Shown here piece by piece: positions 9,585 to 16,340 of a stretch of 64,000 nucleotides of DNA. This DNA comes from Planctomycetota bacterium (GTDB taxonomy: Bacteria; Planctomycetota; Planctomycetia; Pirellulales; PNKZ01): assembly GCA_018242585.1 (NCBI GenBank), contig JAFEBQ010000019.1, forward strand, positions 1 through 64,000, read 5' to 3'. Each line of letters opens with the position of its first letter. The first letter of the stretch is position 1. A model generated the notes under the pieces. It was given only the letters and a program-made list of their open reading frames with translations, ran no database searches and was not told where the DNA came from. The position numbers and the translations under genes are program-made.

Positions 9585-10814
9585 ATGGACGCCCGGGAAC
9601 AACGCGGTTTAGTGATTGCCGCCCTCTGCAAGATCGACCGTAAAGGCGGCATCTTTTTAGTACCAAGCCAAAGCGGCAAGGGGCGGTATACGGTCTGCCC
9701 CGACCCCGCCAGCCCGCATTGCAGTTGCCCGGACCACGAGGCAACCGGTCAACGCTGTAAGCACATTTTTGCCGTCGAGTTCAGTATGAAGCGGGAGCAA
9801 AACAACGACGGCACGGTAACCGTTACCGAACAAGTCACCATTACCAAACGGCAGACCTACCCGCAGCAATGGGAGGCGTACAACGCGGCCCAAACGCATG
9901 AGAAGGAAAAGTTCTTGGACCTGCTGCGGGGGCTGTGCGATGGCGTTAGCGCGCCCCGTACCGGCCCCAAGGGCGGCCACCCCCGCTTGCCGTTGGGGGA
10001 TGCCGTATTTGCCGCCTGCTATAAGGTCTACAGCACGGTATCCGGCCGGCGGTTTATGTCCGACCTGCGGGCCGCGCAGGCCGCCGGCTACCTTATGCGG
10101 TTGCCGCATTTCAATTCCATCTTTAAGGCGTTGGAAAACCCCGCCCTGACGCCGGTCTTGCGGGCCATGATTGCCGAAAGCAGCTTGCCCCTAAAAACGG
10201 TTGAGCGGGACTTTGCCTGCGACTCATCGGGCTTTACTACGTCGCGGTTTATCCGCTGGTACGACCACAAATACGGGCAAGTCCGGCAACAGCACGAATG
10301 GGTCAAGGTCCATCTAATGTGCGGCGTCAAAACCAACATCGTTACCGCCGTTGAGATCCGGGATAAGCAAGCGCAGGACGCTCCTTTGATGCCGGCATTG
10401 GTAGACGCGACCGCCCGGCATTTTACGTTGCGGGAAGTAACGGGCGACAAAGCCTACGCCAGCTACAAGAACTACGATGCCATTGAGGCGCATGGCGCAA
10501 CACCCTTCATTCCCTTCAAGGAAACCATCCACACCGGCAAACGGGGCGGCTTGTGGACCAAGATGTACCACTACTTCCAATACCGCCGGGAAGAGTTCCT
10601 GGAGCATTACCACAAGCGCAGCAACGCCGAGTCGACGTTCAGCATGATTAAGGCCAAGTTCCGCGACCATGTCCGCAGCAAAACCGATACGGCGATGGTT
10701 AATGAGGTGTTGTGCAAAATCCTTTGCCACAACATTTGCTGCCTGATCCAAGAAAGCCATGAGCTGGGGATCAGCCCGGTGTTTTGGGACACCCCGGCCC
10801 CGGCCTGCTGCTAG
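9585..10814 (+). CDS. DDE transposase with N-terminal SWIM zinc finger
   Basis: The 409-residue protein begins with a SWIM-type zinc finger, HCSCPDHEATGQRCKH, giving CxCx9CxH at about residues 46-60. The catalytic part follows: first Asp in FACDSSGF, second Asp in VTGDKAYAS, and Glu in YHKRSNAESTFSMIK. That last motif fits Y-x2-R-x3-E-x6-K, the signature of IS4-superfamily enzymes. All three acidic residues are present and the frame is intact, so the enzyme is probably active. A Shine-Dalgarno-like aagggg lies about 10 bases before the ATG. The SWIM finger probably helps recognise DNA ends. A GC-rich hairpin (gccggccgccgcccggcggc) follows the stop codon. Confidence 0.92.
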   Translation: MDAREQRGLVIAALCKIDRKGGIFLVPSQSGKGRYTVCPDPASPHCSCPDHEATGQRCKHIFAVEFSMKREQNNDGTVTVTEQVTITKRQTYPQQWEAYNAAQTHEKEKFLDLLRGLCDGVSAPRTGPKGGHPRLPLGDAVFAACYKVYSTVSGRRFMSDLRAAQAAGYLMRLPHFNSIFKALENPALTPVLRAMIAESSLPLKTVERDFACDSSGFTTSRFIRWYDHKYGQVRQQHEWVKVHLMCGVKTNIVTAVEIRDKQAQDAPLMPALVDATARHFTLREVTGDKAYASYKNYDAIEAHGATPFIPFKETIHTGKRGGLWTKMYHYFQYRREEFLEHYHKRSNAESTFSMIKAKFRDHVRSKTDTAMVNEVLCKILCHNICCLIQESHELGISPVFWDTPAPACC

Positions 10815-10932
10815 GTTGCCGGCCGCCGCCCGGCGGCATTAAACTAGGGGCCGCTAAACGTACTTTGCCCGGAGGCCTTTGTCCGCAATTTGACACAATT
10901 TGAATGACGCGCGTGCGTCAAGTTTACCGCTT

Positions 10933-11084
10933 CCCAACGAACGACCAACCTGGGCCATAACAGCCCTTGTACGCAGAAGCAGGTACTTGGACCGCGCCCC
11001 CGCAAGGGGGCGTCGGCCGGTATCGTTCTGCGTGCCCCTTGGTCGGGGTGTTGGGAGCGGTCACGGTTCGGCGCTCCTTTTTTT
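10933..11084 (+). ncRNA. Structured leader RNA / attenuator candidate
   Basis: Several stems can be traced: gggc/gccc (10952-10966), acgcagaa/ttctgcgt (10971-10978 with 11026-11033) enclosing cgccccc-gcaa-gggggcg, and cccc/gggg (11035-11048). An outer stem pairs ttcccaac (10931-10938) with gttgggag (11050-11057); ccaac at 10945-10949 is an alternative partner. The outer stem shares bases 11054-11057 with the terminator stem, so the two cannot form together. This is the logic of a riboswitch or attenuator ahead of the lipoprotein gene at 11101. A self-contained small RNA is the other possibility. I recognise no known class. Confidence 0.5.
11054..11084 (+). terminator. Intrinsic terminator upstream of the element's lipoprotein gene
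   Basis: The stem ggagcg (11054-11059) pairs with cgctcc (11072-11077) and is followed at once by seven T residues (11078-11084). It is only 16 bases before the ATG of the next gene, a position expected for conditional termination rather than for the end of an upstream gene. Confidence 0.8.
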
Positions 11085-11100
11085 ATTGGGGTTTAACCAA

Positions 11101-11463
11101 ATGGTTAAGGCGTTGTTTTTGGCGGCGGTGGGGTTGTTGGCGTTAACAGGTTGCGGCAACAAAGAGGCGTTGCGGGCGACGCAGGCCGAGTACGACCAAG
11201 CGGTTGATGACTTGGCGCAGATGGAAGCGGAGGCCAAGAAAATGCAGGGGGTGCTGGATATGATCCAGCGCGTTGCCGATGCCAAGGCGGCGGCCATGAC
11301 CAAGGAGGAGCGGCTAAAGTACCTCAAAGGGCAGCTTAACGGCGAGAAAGACCCGCGGGTTGCATCCGGCGAGGAAACGCTTGCCCAAATGCAAACGCGC
11401 ATTGCCGAGCAGCGGGCTTTAATACGCGAGTTGGAGAAGCGGCTCAACCAGCTAAAAATATAG
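11101..11463 (+). CDS. Passenger lipoprotein with coiled coil
   Basis: A 120-residue protein with a short signal sequence ending in LTGC, placing the lipidated cysteine at residue 18. The rest is charged and helical, with heptad-like spacing (ATQAEYDQAVDDLAQMEAEA and ELEKRLNQL), so a trimeric or dimeric coiled coil is likely. It lies inside the mobile element and is not a transposition gene by any visible motif. The frame is open back to 10900, but that would translate through the terminator, so ATG 11101 was chosen. Expression is probably governed by the structured leader. Function unknown; entry-exclusion or phage-shielding lipoproteins are possible analogies only. Confidence 0.7.
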   Translation: MVKALFLAAVGLLALTGCGNKEALRATQAEYDQAVDDLAQMEAEAKKMQGVLDMIQRVADAKAAAMTKEERLKYLKGQLNGEKDPRVASGEETLAQMQTRIAEQRALIRELEKRLNQLKI

Positions 11464-11523
11464 CCCGGCAGGCGGCTATTGGGTTGATAGAATGCGGCCC
11501 CCAAACCTTCAGGAGGCTGCGAT

Positions 11524-11709
11524 ATGACAGCGGCAGAACTGGCCAAGCTACAAAAGCAACTTACGAAATTGGCCAAGCGAGAAGACGATGCCGGGACACT
11601 CGCTAGAGCAATCCAGCATCTAGCAGACTGCGCGAATGTGCAGGCCATGCGGACAACAAAGCTCGAAAAGGATTTCCAAAGCCTGCGGCGGGCGCTACTT
11701 TCCGGCTAG
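11524..11709 (+). CDS. Small helical protein in mobile element
   Basis: 61 residues, charged and helical (MTAAELAKLQKQLTKLAKRE at the start, KLEKDFQSLRRALLSG at the end). An unusually good ribosome-binding site, aggagg, lies 9 bases upstream, which supports real translation. It follows the lipoprotein gene by 60 bases and is probably co-transcribed with it. No family recognised. Confidence 0.6.
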   Translation: MTAAELAKLQKQLTKLAKREDDAGTLARAIQHLADCANVQAMRTTKLEKDFQSLRRALLSG

Positions 11710-11808
11710 GCATTGCCGGACAATTTTGCGGATGGCGGCTTCAAGCCGTGGCGATATTGCCAGCGGCCGGGCGCGTTTGCGTTTGGCGGTTTGCTTTTGC
11801 TTGGACAT
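11695..11808 (-). CDS. Possible 37-residue basic peptide
   Basis: An open frame on the minus strand encodes MSKQKQTAKRKRARPLAISP followed by a short amphipathic helix and ends in LAGK. It is strongly basic and could bind nucleic acid. It overlaps the 3' end of the preceding plus-strand ORF by 15 bases and lacks an obvious ribosome-binding site, so it may be fortuitous. Confidence 0.25.
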   Translation of the reverse strand: MSKQKQTAKRKRARPLAISPRLEAAIRKIVRQCLAGK

Positions 11809-11868
11809 TGCCGATACTCGCGGTAATGATAGTGGCCCCGCTTAGTATCGGCGCGTGTCGTGCCCCCG

Positions 11869-11907
11869 GGTACTTATGCAGGAGTTCAACTTGCATAAGT
11901 ACCGGCG
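11869..11907. repeat. Subterminal hairpin at right end of element
   Basis: ggtacttatgca (11869-11880) is the exact inverse of tgcataagtacc (11892-11903). The longer form tgcataagtaccggcg at 11892-11907 is repeated in the same orientation at 9020-9035 near the left end. These are likely binding sites for the transposase or its SWIM domain. Confidence 0.75.
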
Positions 11908-11913
11908 CTAAAT

Positions 11914-11934
11914 CGGGGGTTGTTATGCAAAGCC
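11914..11934 (-). repeat. Right terminal inverted repeat
   Basis: Exact inverse of 8977-8997. The base after the 21-bp match differs between ends (t versus a), defining the repeat length. The 9-bp duplication ccctcgggg follows directly. Confidence 0.93.
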
Positions 11935-12000
11935 CCCTCGGGGAGAAGGCCGCTACGAGCCGAGGTGAGTGGCATCGCGTTTGCACGAATCCATCAATTC

Positions 12001-13173
12001 ATGAACGCCATTTCATTTTATATCGTACGCGCCGTCAGCGTCGTAACGGCCTTTCTGATTGCGACAACGCCCACCGTGCGCGCCGAAGCGCCGGCCACGC
12101 CCGAACTGGTTCACGCCATCGACGCCCTGGTGGCCAAGGCGGGCGTCGGGCCCCACACTCCCGGCGTGGCGATCCTGATCGTCCAACCCGGCAAGTGGCG
12201 GTTTGCCAAAGGCTATGGACTGGCCGACGTCGAAAACGAGAAGCCGATCAATCGCAAAACCCGCTTCGAGCTGGCCTCGGTCTCCAAGACCTTCACCGCC
12301 ACGGCGGTTCTGATCTTGCACGAACGCGGCAAGTTAAGCTTGGATGACGACGTGCGGAAGTTTCTGCCCGAGCTGCCGGTCTACAATCGCGCGCGGCCGA
12401 TTCGCATTCACGACCTGTTGCGTCACGTGTCGGGCCTGCCCGACTACATGGAGATCGAAGACGTGCCCGCGGCGCACAAGGCGTACTGGACCAACGACGA
12501 CTACCTACCCGAGTTCGCCAAGCAGCAAAAGAAGTTTCCCGCGAAGTTCACTGCCGGTGAACGGTTCGCCTACAACAACACCAACTACTTGTTGTTGGCG
12601 GCGCTTGTGGGGCGCGCCACCAAGCAACCATTCCGCGATTTCATGCGCGAGTCAGTGTTCGAGCCCGCCGGCATGCGGGCCACGTTCGTCTGTGACCATC
12701 CCCGCGCGGGAACGACCTACGCCGCAGCCGATTGCTACAACGCCATCGGATACCAAAAGGGCAAGCGCGGCGCCTGGGTCGCTTCGTGGGGCGCGCCCCC
12801 GGCGCGACACGAAGAAGTTCTGACCGTTGGCGACGGCGCCGTCTGGAGCAACCTGGAAGACATGGAGCGCTGGGACCAGGCCATCCGCCAGCACAAGCTG
12901 ATCAAGGCCGAGACCATGCGCGAGGCGCTCAGCCGCACGCTGACCGACGACGGCACGGTCAATGACTATGGCCTGGGCTGGCAAGCCTATCGGAACGACG
13001 AAGGCAAAATAAATGGTTTCGGCCACCAGGGAGAATGGGCCGGCTTCCGCACCTTGTATTACCAGTACACCTTGGCCGACCGGACAACGGTCATCCTCTC
13101 GAACCGAGGCAATTTCGATACCGACCGGTTCTGGTATCCGCTCGAAGAAGCGGTCGAAGCCCACCAGCCATGA
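12001..13173 (+). CDS. Serine hydrolase of the beta-lactamase/PBP fold
   Basis: A 390-residue exported protein: signal peptide to about residue 28 (FLIATTPTVRAEA). The three active-site elements of class C-like serine hydrolases are present: S93-V-S-K96, Y191-N-N193 and H342-Q-G344 in place of KTG. Relatives include esterases, D-aminopeptidases and muropeptide-acting enzymes, so resistance to beta-lactams should not be inferred. The mobile element ends only 66 bases before the start codon, so the native promoter has probably been displaced, and expression may now depend on the element. The ATG at 12001 restores a proper signal peptide; the longer frame begins inside the element's end. Confidence 0.88.
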   Translation: MNAISFYIVRAVSVVTAFLIATTPTVRAEAPATPELVHAIDALVAKAGVGPHTPGVAILIVQPGKWRFAKGYGLADVENEKPINRKTRFELASVSKTFTATAVLILHERGKLSLDDDVRKFLPELPVYNRARPIRIHDLLRHVSGLPDYMEIEDVPAAHKAYWTNDDYLPEFAKQQKKFPAKFTAGERFAYNNTNYLLLAALVGRATKQPFRDFMRESVFEPAGMRATFVCDHPRAGTTYAAADCYNAIGYQKGKRGAWVASWGAPPARHEEVLTVGDGAVWSNLEDMERWDQAIRQHKLIKAETMREALSRTLTDDGTVNDYGLGWQAYRNDEGKINGFGHQGEWAGFRTLYYQYTLADRTTVILSNRGNFDTDRFWYPLEEAVEAHQP

Positions 13174-13327
13174 CACGCGGGAGTTGGCTATCACCCCGAT
13201 CGCCGGCCCAAAACGGCCGAAACTTTTTGCCCCGTGCCGGGTAAGATAGGCTGAAGTCGCGCTGTTCTTGCGCGCGGAATTCACTTTGGCCGTCGTACGC
13301 AACGCATTTTGATCGGGGTTCTCAGGC

Positions 13328-14887
13328 ATGGCACGTTTGGCTGGCATGGTTCTGTTCGTCGTGGCCCTGACGGTGGTGGCCGAGGGGCGGACGGTGACGT
13401 TCAACGAAGACATTGCCCCGCTGGTCTGGAAGCACTGTGCCCATTGCCATCGACCTGGCGAGGTGGCGCCGTTCCCGCTGTTGAGCTACCACGATGTCAG
13501 CAAGCGGGCCGAGCAGATCGTCGATGTCTGCGAGCGCCGCTCGATGCCCCCCTGGAAGCCGATCAACGGTCACGGCCAGTTCGCCAACGGCCGCCAGTTG
13601 GCCGATGCCGAGTTGGCGCTGTTGAAGCAATGGGTCGAGTCGGGCCTGGTCGAAGGGGACGCCGCCCAGCAGTCGTCGCCGCCAACATTCGCGTCGGGCT
13701 GGCAGCTTGGCACACCCGACCAGATCATCACCATGACCGAGGCGGCCCAGGTTGCGGCCGACGGGCGCGACCTGTACCTGAATGTGTTGCTGCCGGTCGA
13801 GGTGCCTGCGGGACAATACATCAAGGCGATTGAATTCCGCCCGGGCAATCGCCGCGTCGTCCATCACGCGGTCTTGTTCTACGACACCAGCGGCAAGGCG
13901 CGCGAGCGCGACGAAGCGGACCCACGCTACGGGTTCGAAGCGGTCTCGCCGCCGGGGCGGTTCCTGCCGGGCGCGCTGGCCATCTGGACGCCGGGGCGCA
14001 ACGCCATGCCGCTGCCCGAGGGGTTGTCGATGCCCTGGCCGGCCAAGGCCGACCTGGTGTTGAACCTGCACTTGCATCCCAGCGGCAAGCCCGAGAGTGA
14101 GCAGTCGTCGATCGGCATCCATTTCACGTCGGAACCGCCGCGACGGACGATGGTTGACGTGACATTGATCGACACGCGCATCGACATCGCGCCGGGCGAG
14201 GCACGCTACGAGACAAGCGACAGTTGCGTCCTGCCGATCGACCTGGAAGTGCTGACGATCTTTCCGCACATGCACATGATCGGCAAGCAGATGAACGTGA
14301 CCGCCACGCTGCCCGACGGAACGGTTCGCTCGCTGCTGCGGATCGACGACTGGGACTTCAACTGGCAGGACTTGTACGAATACGCCCCGCCAATCCGTTT
14401 GCCCAAGGGAACCAAGATCGAGATGACCGGCGTGCATGACAACTCGGCCGACAACCCGCGCAATCCTTCGGCGCCTCCCGAGCGCGTGCGGTGGGGTGAA
14501 CAGACGCGGAACGAGATGTCGATCGCGTTCCTGAACCTGACGCCGGTTGACGAGCGCGACCTGGTCAAGGCCAACACCGAGAAAATCAAGAAGAAGTTCC
14601 GCGCGGCCATCGTGCCCGACGCCACCAAGGCGGCGCTGGCCGCGGCGCCCGTGGGACCGGGCGAAACCGACGAGGAAAAAGTGACGCGTCAAGCGCGCGA
14701 GTTCTTGAAGCATCTCGACATGGACCGGAACGGCAAGCTGAGCCGGCAAGAGCTGGACATTGTCGCCGGCAAGGCGGCCTCGGCCGAGGAGCTGGACCGC
14801 CGGATGAAGCAATTTGACCGCGACCAGGACGGCGAACTCGACGACGCCGAACTGATGGACGCGATCAAGGCGCTACGGAAGAAATGA
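13328..14887 (+). CDS. c-heme / copper monooxygenase-like / EF-hand protein
   Basis: 519 residues, exported (signal peptide to about residue 20). A single heme-c site, C37-AH-C40-H41, opens the mature protein. The middle resembles the two-domain copper type II ascorbate-dependent monooxygenases: RRVVHHAVLF, LNLHLHPSG and FPHMHMIGKQ supply His and Met candidates for two copper sites. The C-terminus has two EF-hand loops, DMDRNGKLSRQE (from residue 464) and DRDQDGELDDAE (from 497), with linkers rich in charge. The fusion suggests electron delivery from heme to a copper centre in the periplasm. Substrate unknown. Similar fusions are common in planctomycetes. Confidence 0.82.
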   Translation: MARLAGMVLFVVALTVVAEGRTVTFNEDIAPLVWKHCAHCHRPGEVAPFPLLSYHDVSKRAEQIVDVCERRSMPPWKPINGHGQFANGRQLADAELALLKQWVESGLVEGDAAQQSSPPTFASGWQLGTPDQIITMTEAAQVAADGRDLYLNVLLPVEVPAGQYIKAIEFRPGNRRVVHHAVLFYDTSGKARERDEADPRYGFEAVSPPGRFLPGALAIWTPGRNAMPLPEGLSMPWPAKADLVLNLHLHPSGKPESEQSSIGIHFTSEPPRRTMVDVTLIDTRIDIAPGEARYETSDSCVLPIDLEVLTIFPHMHMIGKQMNVTATLPDGTVRSLLRIDDWDFNWQDLYEYAPPIRLPKGTKIEMTGVHDNSADNPRNPSAPPERVRWGEQTRNEMSIAFLNLTPVDERDLVKANTEKIKKKFRAAIVPDATKAALAAAPVGPGETDEEKVTRQAREFLKHLDMDRNGKLSRQELDIVAGKAASAEELDRRMKQFDRDQDGELDDAELMDAIKALRKK

Positions 14888-14988
14888 CAAACCACCAAAG
14901 CACGGGGACATGGAATTGAGCACGAAGGATGAGGAGGGAGTGAGGGAACTTTTACGATGCTTGCTCACGGGGTCGCTGACTCCGTGGT

Positions 14989-15981
14989 TCACTTCACCGC
15001 GGTCTTGAGCCACTCGTGCATCACCCAGCCGACTTTGGCCAGGCTTAACGCCGAGCAGCGCGCGGCGTTGTCCTGGGTCGTGTGCCAATACGGGTAGTCG
15101 AAGTCGATCACGTCGATGGTTGGAATCTTGGCGATCCGGTTCAGCGGCATGTGATCGTCGTTGACTTCGTAGTTCGGATAAGGGCTGAACTCGCGCACGC
15201 CCAGCCGCCGCGCCGTCGACCAGACTTGCTTGACCACGTCGGGCGCGAACTGATTGCTTTGCTGCTCGACGTAAATCTGCAAGTCGGCGTCACCGACCAT
15301 GTCCAACAGCACTCCGGCGGTGTACTTGTAAGCCGGCGGAGTCGTGGCGTACTGCCGCGCGAAATGGGTCGAGCCCAAGAAGTACGGGTCGGGGGGATCG
15401 GTGTAGACCAGCTCCTCGGCGTCGAACAAGACAAAGTCGACGCCCAGTTGCCCTGCGAGCTTGGGCATATGCCGGCCCAGCTCCATCAAGACCGCCACGC
15501 CGCTGGCTCCGTCGTTGGCGCCGACGAACTGTCCGCGCGGGTTCCGCGGATCGCGATCGGGGTAAGGCCGCGTGTCATAGTGGGCGCACAACAGTAGCCG
15601 ACTCATGCGCTCGGGATGCCAGTGGACGATCAGGTTCACCAAGGACGCGGCCGAGCCGTCGCGCGGATTGCGGCCGACGAACTCTTGGCGTTCGACCTTG
15701 CCGCCGAGTTCCTCGAAATGCTTGGCCAGCAACTCGATCTGCCGCGTCATCCCCGGCGTGCCGGCGACCCGCGGGCCGATGGCGCAAAGTTGCCCCAAAT
15801 ACTTGTAGGCGCTCGTGCCGTCGAACGGGATTTGATTCAGCCGCAGGCCGGAGCGCATCTGCTGGGCTTCGAGGGTCGACGCCGTGCCGCCGCTCATCAG
15901 CACGTAACCGATGGCGGCCGCGCAGACGAGCCCGACGATGGCGATGTAGATAGTCTGGCCGCTGAGACGCATGGACACCAT
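14989..15981 (-). CDS. M28-family zinc peptidase / glutaminyl cyclase-like
   Basis: 330 residues with an N-terminal membrane anchor or signal (IYIAIVGLVCAAAIGYVL). Metal-binding residues of the M28 family are visible: H134 in CAHYDTRP, D157 in GANDGASG, E189/E190 in FDAEE, a later Asp in LDMVGDAD, and a C-terminal His in YWHTTQD. The FDAEE and MVGD contexts resemble glutaminyl-peptide cyclotransferases more than leucine aminopeptidases. It would act outside the cytoplasm on peptide N-termini. It converges with the copper-protein gene, and an alternative start three codons in (MRLSGQ) is possible. Confidence 0.87.
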   Translation of the reverse strand: MVSMRLSGQTIYIAIVGLVCAAAIGYVLMSGGTASTLEAQQMRSGLRLNQIPFDGTSAYKYLGQLCAIGPRVAGTPGMTRQIELLAKHFEELGGKVERQEFVGRNPRDGSAASLVNLIVHWHPERMSRLLLCAHYDTRPYPDRDPRNPRGQFVGANDGASGVAVLMELGRHMPKLAGQLGVDFVLFDAEELVYTDPPDPYFLGSTHFARQYATTPPAYKYTAGVLLDMVGDADLQIYVEQQSNQFAPDVVKQVWSTARRLGVREFSPYPNYEVNDDHMPLNRIAKIPTIDVIDFDYPYWHTTQDNAARCSALSLAKVGWVMHEWLKTAVK

Positions 15982-16023
15982 TCCGGGCGCGAAAGCAAAC
16001 CACCAGCAGGGGGTGAATCGGTT

Positions 16024-16150
16024 GGGTAGCCCGGACAGCTTGTCTGTCCGGGTCGCGTCCGCGACAAGAGGGTTCGTGTGCGGCCGGTGGCGTCGAAACG
16101 CGCCCTCTTGTTGCTGCGCAACCCCGACAACAAGTTGTCGGGGCTACCCC
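16024..16150. repeat. REP doublet (two REPs head to head)
   Basis: The left unit reads gggtagc, then cccggacag/ctgtccggg hairpin, gtcgc/gcgac hairpin and aagagg. The right unit is the inverse: gggtagc, ccccgacaac/gttgtcgggg, gttgc/gcaac, aagagg. Both match the REPs around the RAYT gene at 30192-30841 in conserved bases and architecture, although the stem sequences differ. This is a non-autonomous doublet upstream of the M28 peptidase gene. The rest of 15982-16340 holds one more GC-rich inverted repeat. Confidence 0.85.
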
Positions 16151-16227
16151 GGTGATTCTAGCAACTTGCGGCCTGGGCGTCGGCGTCAGTCTGATCGTTC
16201 ACTTTGCGATCTGGGTCGCGCGCGTAC

Positions 16228-16296
16228 CCGCTTCCCACCCCTCACCCCGCTCGCCATGCGAGCGACCCTCTCCCGCAAGGGGCGAGGGTGGTCGAG
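16228..16296. repeat. GC-rich intergenic inverted repeat
   Basis: The tract contains cccctcaccccgctcgc, cgagcgaccctctcccgc and ggggcgaggg, forming cctctccc/ggggcgagg-type hairpins. It resembles widely dispersed 'ctcaccc' repeats. No gene is present. It lies downstream of the GH57 gene's stop codon and might also slow transcription. Confidence 0.5.
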
Positions 16297-16340
16297 GCTG
16301 CGCCTCGACAGGTGAAGGAAGAAAACTAAAGAAGCACTGC

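Larger units (their letters stand above)
8977..11934. mobile_element. Complete insertion element with SWIM-DDE transposase and passenger genes
   Basis: The element is 2958 bp. Both ends carry the same 21-bp inverted repeat beginning ggctttgcataacaaccccc. It is flanked by a direct 9-bp duplication, ccctcgggg, at 8968-8976 and 11935-11943. Removing it and one duplication restores ccttctccctcggggagaag, exactly the dispersed repeat seen intact at 8643. It holds a transposase (9585-10814), a divergent small regulator, a structured RNA region, a lipoprotein gene and two tiny ORFs. The 9-bp duplication and the Y-R-E-K signature of the transposase point to the IS4-like DDE superfamily. The passengers make it larger than a simple IS. 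It looks intact and recent. Confidence 0.93.

Noticed and set aside
10890-10920. ttgaca as a -35 box upstream of the structured leader
   Set aside because: The position 17 bases downstream is gtgcgt, not a -10 element; instead a tgacgc/gcgtca hairpin lies there. A promoter cannot be claimed.
10900-11463. A longer lipoprotein starting at 10900
   Set aside because: It would translate through the terminator and would bury the signal peptide; the ATG at 11101 directly precedes a normal lipoprotein signal.
12001-13173. Calling the serine hydrolase a beta-lactamase resistance gene
   Set aside because: It has S-x-x-K and Y-x-N but HQG in place of KTG; this superfamily is mostly esterases and peptidases, so resistance cannot be inferred.
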